Source: Deltaproteobacteria bacterium (GTDB taxonomy: Bacteria > Desulfobacterota_B > Binatia > UBA9968). Taken from it: a stretch of DNA of 10,278 bases. This document shows positions 1-5,319 of this stretch, in pieces. Numbering within the stretch: the first letter of the stretch is position 1; each line of letters starts with the position of its first letter. The translations under genes were made by a program, and so were the position numbers. The stretch lies in assembly GCA_016193385.1 (NCBI GenBank), contig JACPSF010000167.1:1-10278 (forward strand), given 5' to 3'. The notes under the pieces were generated by a model. It did not search any database. It saw only the letters and a list, made by a program, of their open reading frames with translations, and had not been told where the DNA came from.

Positions 1-2
1 AC

Positions 3-566
3 AAGAAAAACTACGGTCTGATCAGCGATACGGCGCGGTACTACATCGGTGGGTTGATCAAGCATGCCCATGCGCTTTGCGGCTTCATAGCCCCTACCAC
101 CAACTCTTATCGGCGGCTCGTGCCTGGGTATGAGGCTCCGATCAACCTGGTCTATTCGCAGCGCAACCGCAGCGCCTGTGTGCGGATCCCGATGTACTCC
201 ACCAGCGAGAAGGCTAAACGGCTGGAGTTTCGCACGCCGGATCCGAGCTGCAACCCCTACTTTTCATTCCCGGCCCAGCTCATGGCGGGATTGGATGGGG
301 TGAGGAACAAGATAGAGCCGCCTAAGCCGATCGATAAGGACCTCTACGAGTTGCCGCCGGAGGAGGCAGCTAACGTTGAGATGATGCCGGGCTCGCTGGA
401 TCAGGCCTTGGATGCGTTGGAGAGGGACCATGACTTCCTCCTTAAAGGAGATGTCTTTACCAAGGATGTGATCGAGACGTGGTTAAATTATAAACGCACC
501 AAGGAAGTTGACCCCATCAGGCTTCGACCTCACCCCTATGAATTCGCCCTCTATTACGACATCTAG
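3..566 (+). CDS. glnA: Glutamine synthetase type I, C-terminal part (5' end outside window)
   Basis: This is the C-terminal 187 residues of glutamine synthetase, which makes glutamine from glutamate, ammonia and ATP as a cytoplasmic dodecamer. The first complete codon is at position 3 and the gene starts upstream of the window. Family landmarks seen in order are the [16 protein letters not shown] block, then NRSACVRIP, then [14 protein letters not shown], then the [11 protein letters not shown] loop. The C-terminus [11 protein letters not shown] closely matches the usual GSI ending. The Tyr at 345-347 in DLYELPPEE lines up with the adenylylation tyrosine (Tyr397 in E. coli), so this is a GSI-beta enzyme probably controlled by GlnE adenylylation. 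The gene is followed 48 bases later by glnB on the same strand, so the two are probably cotranscribed. No damage is visible in the part present. Confidence 0.97.
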   Translation, partial: KKNYGLISDTARYYIGGLIKHAHALCGFIAPTTNSYRRLVPGYEAPINLVYSQRNRSACVRIPMYSTSEKAKRLEFRTPDPSCNPYFSFPAQLMAGLDGVRNKIEPPKPIDKDLYELPPEEAANVEMMPGSLDQALDALERDHDFLLKGDVFTKDVIETWLNYKRTKEVDPIRLRPHPYEFALYYDI

Positions 567-967
<401 letters not shown>

Positions 968-991
968 GGTCTCGCTCCCTCTCTCGGGCTC

Positions 992-2614
992 TTACTTCTT
1001 ATCCTCTGGTTTATCTTCTTCCCCCGGCTGGTGGCCCGGCTCAAATCCACCCACCTCATGGTAGACGACCTTGGTCTCCTGCTCAAAAGCTCTGACTGTC
1101 GGGATCTCTCCCGGCAGCCCTAGCTCCCGCCAGCGAGACGCAACCTGGTCGTAAATCTCCCTGCGCAGGGCGGTGCGCTTGGCAAAGACGGGAAGATAGC
1201 GATGCTCTTTGCAGGCGTTGATGAGCGCCTTCGAGCCATAGGGGCGTTTTTCCGGCGGGTTCTGCGTGGGGTCAAGCCAGGTGCTCCACGTGTTGCGCAG
1301 GAGATCGATGTCCTCGACCGGATTGCAACGACTACTCATCGCCCAGATCACCTGATTTGTATCGGTCGGGTCAACGTCCTCATCGACCGCAATGATCCAC
1401 TTGGTGTAGTACGCCCCGCCTGGCACCTGCGCCGCCAGTGCCAGAGCTTGAGCGGCGTGACCCGCATATCGTTGCTCAAGGCTGAGGACGGTCATGCCGA
1501 AACCGCCAGCCGCAGCCGGGTGGCAATAGACGCCCCGGATCCCCGGAATACCGAGCTTCTCCAGGTCATCCCAGATGCGCGCTGATCGGATGATTGAGAA
1601 GAAACCACTCTGCTCGTTGGAGGGATAGTCCGCCATAAGCGCGTTGGTCAGGATCGGGTTTGAGCGGTAGTGCACCGCCGTTACTTCCACCAACGGACAG
1701 CCGGCTTCCGGCCTCCCATAGTAACCGGGAAACTCGCCAAAGGGTCCCTCTTTCTTCACGGAGTTGGGACCAATGACCCCTTCGACAACGAATTCGGCAC
1801 TGGCCGGCAGCAGGAGATCCGTGGCCATGCCGCGCACGACCGGAATCGGCTGGCCCTTGACGCCGCCGGCGAACTCGTACTCGGAGACGTTCTTGGGAAA
1901 AGTCTGAGAACCGATCACCATAAACAGCGGATCAATTCCCCAGGCGGCCGCAACCTGTATGGGTTGGTCTTTCTGCCAGGCTCGGGTGATGTGCAGGCGC
2001 GCATCCTTTCCGGGCGAGAGGTACAGGCCGACCTGGTTTTTACCCTGTAGCATCATGCGGTAGGTGCCGATGTTCAGGTAGCCGCTATCGGGGTCACGGG
2101 TGATGACGGCGTCGGCCGTTCCGGCGTAGCGACCGCCGTCCAAGGGCCAGTGCTTCGGGATCGGCAGCTCAAGTAGATCCACGTCGTTGCCGGTCCGGCT
2201 GTTTTCGTAGAAGGGGGCCTGGTTGCGCGCCACCTCGCGTGGGGGCTTGCGCTCCTTGAGCTTTTCCTTGACGCGCCGGATCAGCTCCACGGTCGGCGTC
2301 TCCGGAGGCTCCTCGAGGGTAAGGGCGATGCGCTTGAGGCTGGGGCCTAAGATATTCCAGAGATGCATGGCTCCTACCGGGCTCTTTTCATAGCCTTTGG
2401 TCTTTTCGATGAGAATCGCGGGCGAAGGGGTCTGCTTGGCTACGAGATAACCAATGGCGCCCATCTCCTCGATGCAATCGACAGGCTCCTTGATGCGGAT
2501 AAGTTCTCCGATCTCATCAACCCGGTCAAGCCAATCGCGCAGATCTTGGATGGGTCCCCTTCCTGGCTCCTTGACCGGCGCCGCCTGAACCGGGCTTTTT
2601 TTAGCGGTTGCCAT
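992..2614 (-). CDS. UbiD-family prenylated-FMN-dependent (de)carboxylase
   Basis: This is a 540-residue UbiD-family enzyme, a reversible decarboxylase of aromatic or alpha,beta-unsaturated carboxylic acids using prenylated FMN supplied by a UbiX partner. No ubiX is in the window. The family E-R-E catalytic set is visible: Arg186 in NIGTYRMM (Asn181 as likely metal ligand), then Glu289 and Glu294 in KEGPFGEFPGYY. Glu278 in FVVEGVIGP is the second likely metal ligand. The C-terminal RNTWSTWLDPT block is also typical. The first ~25 residues are Ala/Lys/Pro-rich and look unstructured. The start is fixed by a perfect SD (AAGGAGGA, complement of 2621-2628) six bases before the ATG. Substrate cannot be told from sequence. 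The adjacent class II aldolase-family gene argues for aromatic acid catabolism rather than ubiquinone synthesis, so I do not name it ubiD. Confidence 0.93.
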   Translation of the reverse strand: MATAKKSPVQAAPVKEPGRGPIQDLRDWLDRVDEIGELIRIKEPVDCIEEMGAIGYLVAKQTPSPAILIEKTKGYEKSPVGAMHLWNILGPSLKRIALTLEEPPETPTVELIRRVKEKLKERKPPREVARNQAPFYENSRTGNDVDLLELPIPKHWPLDGGRYAGTADAVITRDPDSGYLNIGTYRMMLQGKNQVGLYLSPGKDARLHITRAWQKDQPIQVAAAWGIDPLFMVIGSQTFPKNVSEYEFAGGVKGQPIPVVRGMATDLLLPASAEFVVEGVIGPNSVKKEGPFGEFPGYYGRPEAGCPLVEVTAVHYRSNPILTNALMADYPSNEQSGFFSIIRSARIWDDLEKLGIPGIRGVYCHPAAAGGFGMTVLSLEQRYAGHAAQALALAAQVPGGAYYTKWIIAVDEDVDPTDTNQVIWAMSSRCNPVEDIDLLRNTWSTWLDPTQNPPEKRPYGSKALINACKEHRYLPVFAKRTALRREIYDQVASRWRELGLPGEIPTVRAFEQETKVVYHEVGGFEPGHQPGEEDKPEDKK

Positions 2615-2691
2615 TCAACTTCCTCCTTAAAGAGACAATTTTGCGTTTTCTCTTCCCTACCCGGTCACCTTGCTTCAAACCGGAGCGCGAT

Positions 2692-3441
2692 TCAAGTCGA
2701 TCCCGGCTTCCTTCTCAAGAGGGAGGCAAAATAGGCAAAGGCGTCGTAGGCGCGGTAGACCATGTTTTCCTTCATCACGTCTATGTCCTTTTGCGGCATG
2801 GTCACTGGCTTGCCTACGGAGCTTGCGACCCACTGCATATGGGCTGTTCTCTCGAGGTAGATCGCATTGGAAGTTGCCTGTTCCACTCCTTCGCCCACTG
2901 TCGTGATGCCGTGACCCTGCATAAGAACTGCCGTGCGCTTGCCTAGCGTTTGTACTAGCTCTGCCCCGTCTTGCAGCGTGTAGATCAGTCTGGGACTGGG
3001 AAAGATGGGAGTCTCCGGCGCGAAGGGAGCCGCTTGATTGTAAATCGGCAAAAGCGGGACGCCGGCCACCGAGAAGGCAGTTGCCAGCGGCTGATGGGTG
3101 TGCGCCACCGAATTGACGTCTGGCCGAGCCTCATAGATTGCGGCGTGTATCATTGTCTCGCGTGGCGGAAGTTTCAGCCTCGTCACTTCCCGCTTGCCTT
3201 TCACCTTAGCCCAGTTCTCCTCGCATACGCGCTTGTACTCATCAATATCCACGACGATGAGATCCTTGCTGGTGACATATCCGAGAGGCGCCAGCATCGG
3301 CTTGATGAGAAACCTGCGGGTTCCCGGAATGCGGGCGCTCAAATGACCATGGTAGTCGGCTAGGCCCTGGTGGAAAAGAATTCGATTTCCCAGCGCAACC
3401 CTCTCCTTGAGTTGCTCGATCTCTCGTTTGCGGTTTTTCAC
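2692..3441 (-). CDS. Class II aldolase/adducin family protein
   Basis: This 249-residue protein belongs to the zinc-dependent class II aldolase/adducin family, which includes fuculose-phosphate and ribulose-phosphate aldolase/epimerases and also decarboxylases of aromatic acids. Landmarks are the N-terminal GNRILFHQGLADYHGHLSAR block (residues 18-37), the acid at Glu95 in PPRE matching the catalytic Glu of FucA, the metal-binding pair His114 and His116 in AHTH, and the third metal histidine His177 in MQGHGITTVG. All expected metal ligands are present, so it should be active. The start is a GTG (3439-3441) preceded by AAAGGGG (complement of 3448-3454) six bases away. It lies 77 bases upstream of the UbiD gene and 48 bases downstream of the acyltransferase gene on the same strand, so an operon is likely. 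A decarboxylase or lyase role in a ring-acid pathway is inference. Confidence 0.9.
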   Translation of the reverse strand: MKNRKREIEQLKERVALGNRILFHQGLADYHGHLSARIPGTRRFLIKPMLAPLGYVTSKDLIVVDIDEYKRVCEENWAKVKGKREVTRLKLPPRETMIHAAIYEARPDVNSVAHTHQPLATAFSVAGVPLLPIYNQAAPFAPETPIFPSPRLIYTLQDGAELVQTLGKRTAVLMQGHGITTVGEGVEQATSNAIYLERTAHMQWVASSVGKPVTMPQKDIDVMKENMVYRAYDAFAYFASLLRRKPGST

Positions 3442-3489
3442 GATGTTCCCCTTTCTTGGAAGTTAGTTTCTCGGTGGATAGTGATTCGG

Positions 3490-4449
3490 TTATCTTTCCG
3501 GGGCCGACGCCTCGTAGCGAGGCTGTTTCCCGACCCAGGCCCCGAGCGGAGCCTGGCGCCAGCGGACGTTCATCCAGTTCCACTGGTCCGGATAAGTGCT
3601 TACGGTTTTTTCCAGCCACTCTGCGATGCGGAGCGTATTCTCCCTGACGTCCGCTTTGATCGCGCCCGACTTGGCGAGCTCGATTTCCGGCTCGATGATG
3701 AGCATCAGCTCGCCGTCCGGCCTACGGATGAGATAGATCGGAACGAGTGCAGCCCCTGTGCGCAGCGCCAGGGTCGCCGGACCGCGCCGCGCCATAACCG
3801 TCCGGCCGAAAAAGGGTACGAAGACGCCGCTCCCCGATCGGTACTCGTCAGCGATGACTACGGTGGTCTCATTTCGCCGCAAAGCCTGGACCAGGTTGCG
3901 AAAGGCCTGCCGCCGAGGTCTGGCGTGGATGGTGCGCTGTCCCAGGCGCAGGCGCCAGCGATCCATGAGGCGGCCGAAGTAACCGTTTGGCGGCTGGTTC
4001 ACGAGCACATAGGTTGGGTAACCCTCCGCGGCAAGGCGCGTGCCGACCAAAAAAAAGTTTCCCAAATGGGCGCCGAGCGCGATGGCCCCCTTGCCTTTGC
4101 TCAAGGCCGCCTGCAGGTGCTCTCGGCCAGAGAGCGGGATTTCAGCGCGGATCTGTTCGACCGGGGCCTCAAGGGCAAAACCAAGCTCCACGACATCGCG
4201 GAAAAAGTTGCGCAGCGACCTGCGCACCGTGGCGGCAATTTCCGCGGCGCCTAGCTGGTCGCCGAGCGCGAGCGTCAAATTTCGGATCGAGCGCGTGCGG
4301 AAGCTGTGGAATAGGACGAAGCCGAGATCGGCGGCGCCCCGAGCCGTGGCGAGGAAGAAACTGCGAGGGAAAATTTTGATCGACAGGAGTCCGAGGCTGA
4401 GACCGAGTCCCGTAGCGATCTGGGCGAGGTTTGTGAGCAACCGGCGCAT
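3490..4449 (-). CDS. LpxL/HtrB-family lysophospholipid acyltransferase, atypical active site
   Basis: This ~319-residue protein belongs to the lipid A biosynthesis (late) acyltransferase family, inner-membrane enzymes that add acyl chains to lipid A precursors or related lipids. A hydrophobic segment at about residues 10-30 would be the membrane anchor. Family blocks are seen: GAHLGNFFL (127-135), DEYRSGSGVFVPFFGR (202-217), ATLALRTGAALVPIY (226-240) and YPDQWNWMNVRW (287-298). The signature is normally His-x4-Glu/Asp. Here His129 is present but the fifth position after it is Phe134, so the acid is missing. The coding strand reads through eight Ts there without breaking the frame. The ATG at 4447-4449 is preceded directly by an in-frame TTG (4450-4452); AAAAGGG (complement of 4459-4465) fits either start. 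It is the first gene of a probable minus-strand operon. Confidence 0.88.
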   Translation of the reverse strand: MRRLLTNLAQIATGLGLSLGLLSIKIFPRSFFLATARGAADLGFVLFHSFRTRSIRNLTLALGDQLGAAEIAATVRRSLRNFFRDVVELGFALEAPVEQIRAEIPLSGREHLQAALSKGKGAIALGAHLGNFFLVGTRLAAEGYPTYVLVNQPPNGYFGRLMDRWRLRLGQRTIHARPRRQAFRNLVQALRRNETTVVIADEYRSGSGVFVPFFGRTVMARRGPATLALRTGAALVPIYLIRRPDGELMLIIEPEIELAKSGAIKADVRENTLRIAEWLEKTVSTYPDQWNWMNVRWRQAPLGAWVGKQPRYEASAPER

Positions 4450-4468
4450 CAAATGTAGCCCTTTTGCT

Positions 4469-4475
4469 TATAATA
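4469..4475. promoter_or_regulatory. Candidate -10 element(s) in the divergent intergenic region
   Basis: The short AT-rich stretch reads TATAAT on the + strand (4469-4474) and TATTAT on the minus strand (complement of 4470-4475). The minus-strand reading lies only about 20 bases before the acyltransferase start, so its transcript would have a very short leader. The + strand reading would start RNA near 4481 into the intergenic region. No good -35 box stands at 16-18 bases for either direction, so this is weak evidence. Confidence 0.22.
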
Positions 4476-4563
4476 CTTTCTCGCTTCGGGATGAAGAGGG
4501 ATCTTAAGCGGCACGCCGTCGCGGTTACTGCAACAAGGCCCTTTGCGTTGTTCCGGTGCGATG

Positions 4564-4591
4564 GGGTGCTGTTTTCCCCGGAAAATCACCC
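4564..4591 (+). other. RNA hairpin in the divergent intergenic region
   Basis: The intergenic stretch 4450-4688 has no convincing gene. Within it GGGTG (4564-4568) pairs with CACCC (4587-4591), and TTTTC (4572-4576) pairs with GAAAA (4581-4585) around a CCCG loop, separated by a small internal loop. This makes a compact two-part hairpin of ten pairs. It may be part of an untranslated leader of the 4689 gene or of a small RNA. I do not recognise a known riboswitch class. Confidence 0.35.
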
Positions 4592-4635
4592 GACCACGGT
4601 AAAATACCAACAAAAACAATAGCTTAAGTCATAAA

Positions 4636-4677
4636 GCCGGCTCTCTTGAAGCCCCGGTCTGTTTTTTCTTTTTTTTT
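4636..4677 (+). terminator. Terminator-like hairpin and long T tract, + strand
   Basis: GCCGGCT (4636-4642) pairs with AGCC (4650-4653) and, after a two-base bulge, GGT (4656-4658), around a seven-base loop. The run 4662-4677 is T except for one C. This has the layout of a Rho-independent terminator on the + strand, though the stem is weak. There is no + strand gene upstream that needs ending, since the acyltransferase gene diverges. It would therefore either end a small RNA or act as an attenuator just ahead of the gene at 4689. Confidence 0.4.
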
Positions 4678-4688
4678 GGTGCTAGATA

Positions 4689-5096
4689 ATGATGTCACTG
4701 TGGCTGAGGTTGGATTCTATGCGGATGATTCTACCCCCTTTGAAAGAGCGTCGGTTGGTGGATCGTTATCTTGCCTCTTTCTTCCGAGACTACAGGCCTT
4801 CGGCTTTTAAGAAGGCCATTTCTTCCCTCTCTCGTTTTTACCACTTGAAAATGCCGAAGGTAGAGTGGTTTGAATACCTCGACTGGGGCAAGACAGCGGG
4901 CAAAACCTACGAGAACGGCCAGATCTATCTGGTCCACCCGGAAAACTGGAAGCGGGGGAGGAAATACAATTCCGAAAGGAGCTGGATCAACACGGTTTAC
5001 CACGAGATCGGGCACTACGTCTTTTGGGCGGATGCTGAAAGCAAAGCGGATAAGTTCGCCTTCCGCATGGTCCGGGGGCTCAACAACCATAAGTAG
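4689..5096 (+). CDS. Small HExxH zinc-metalloprotease-like protein
   Basis: This protein of up to 135 residues carries a clear zinc-protease signature, YHEIGHYVFW, with HEIGH at residues 105-109. It is followed by AESKADKFA, where Glu117 is a good candidate third zinc ligand. The HExxH...E-x-x-A-D/N-x-F-A arrangement resembles ImmA/IrrE-type (DUF955) peptidases, but the spacing is tighter and the protein much shorter, so membership is uncertain. There is no signal peptide or membrane segment; the N-terminal half is basic and helical. The first ATG pair at 4689 lacks an SD. The ATG at 4719 (residue 11) has GAGG nine bases upstream and may be the true start. The gene stands alone: a T tract precedes it and a hairpin follows its stop. 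Possible roles in regulated proteolysis are inference. Confidence 0.75.
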   Translation: MMSLWLRLDSMRMILPPLKERRLVDRYLASFFRDYRPSAFKKAISSLSRFYHLKMPKVEWFEYLDWGKTAGKTYENGQIYLVHPENWKRGRKYNSERSWINTVYHEIGHYVFWADAESKADKFAFRMVRGLNNHK

Positions 5097-5100
5097 CCTC

Positions 5101-5140
5101 TTGCTGGGTGTCCGAGGGCTGGTCCGGCAACTCCCCTTTT
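5101..5140 (+). terminator. Possible terminator after the HExxH gene
   Basis: TTGCTGG (5101-5107) pairs with CCGGCAA (5124-5130) with one G-U pair, four bases after the stop codon of the HExxH gene. CTCCCCTTTT follows. The T run is short (5137-5140), so this would be a modest Rho-independent terminator. It would separate that gene from the ileS region. Confidence 0.4.
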
Positions 5141-5150
5141 ACTTTAGTTC

Positions 5151-5267
5151 ATGGACTACAAAGAGACTTTGAACCTGCCTAAGACCCGTTTCCCCATGCG
5201 AGCCAACCTGCCGCAGAATGAGCCCGCTCAGGTAGATCTAGATAAATTCTCTGCCTTGAGATACTAA
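5151..5267 (+). pseudogene. ileS: Vestigial N-terminus of a bacterial-type isoleucyl-tRNA synthetase (ileS1 remnant)
   Basis: A 38-codon ORF starts at the ATG at 5151. Its first 25 codons read as the highly conserved start of bacterial IleRS (IleS1): [12 protein letters not shown], then FPMRANLPQ, then NEP. From about 5226 the match is lost; the next 13 codons (beginning AQVDLDKF) do not resemble IleRS and end in TAA at 5265-5267. A normal IleS1 is about 930-1000 residues, so over 95% is gone. There is no SD before this ATG (the upstream bases are T/C-rich), which fits a non-functional relic. The intact gene immediately downstream encodes a different IleRS type that lacks this N-terminal sequence. 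The simplest reading is that an ancestral ileS1 was replaced in place. It contains no Ile codon, which argues against an isoleucine-sensing leader peptide. Confidence 0.85.
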
Positions 5268-5295
5268 TTGAAAGGTGTAAGGGAACTAGATTCTC

Positions 5296-5309
5296 TCCTC
5301 ATCCGAGGA
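5296..5309 (+). promoter_or_regulatory. Hairpin enclosing the ileS Shine-Dalgarno
   Basis: TCCTC (5296-5300) is perfectly complementary to GAGGA (5305-5309), with an ATCC loop. GAGGA is the only SD-like element before the ileS ATG at 5320, ten bases away. If the stem forms, it would partly hide the ribosome binding site. At five pairs it is short and may be coincidental. Confidence 0.3.
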
Positions 5310-5319
5310 TCTTTCTATT

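Noticed and set aside
2615..2691. Inverted repeats (2630-2635/2649-2654 and 2661-2665/2679-2683) between the aldolase and UbiD genes
   Set aside because: Each stem is only five or six pairs with a 13-14 base loop and no T tract; too weak to call a terminator or operator within an operon gap.
3370..4254. Long + strand ORF of 294 codons
   Set aside because: It lies antisense to the well-supported acyltransferase and aldolase genes, has unnatural Arg/Pro/Gln-rich composition and no SD; it is a shadow frame.
5246..5296. Short direct repeat ATTCTCT at 5246-5252 and 5290-5296 as an insertion-site duplication around the ileS replacement
   Set aside because: Seven bases can repeat by chance in a CT-rich stretch, and both copies lie on the same side of the IleRS2 gene, so they do not flank an insertion.
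5097..5319. T-box or isoleucine leader-peptide attenuator ahead of ileS
   Set aside because: I see no T-box core sequence and no antiterminator layout. The 38-codon ORF here contains no isoleucine codons, so it cannot sense charged tRNA-Ile by stalling, and its IleRS1 similarity gives a better explanation.
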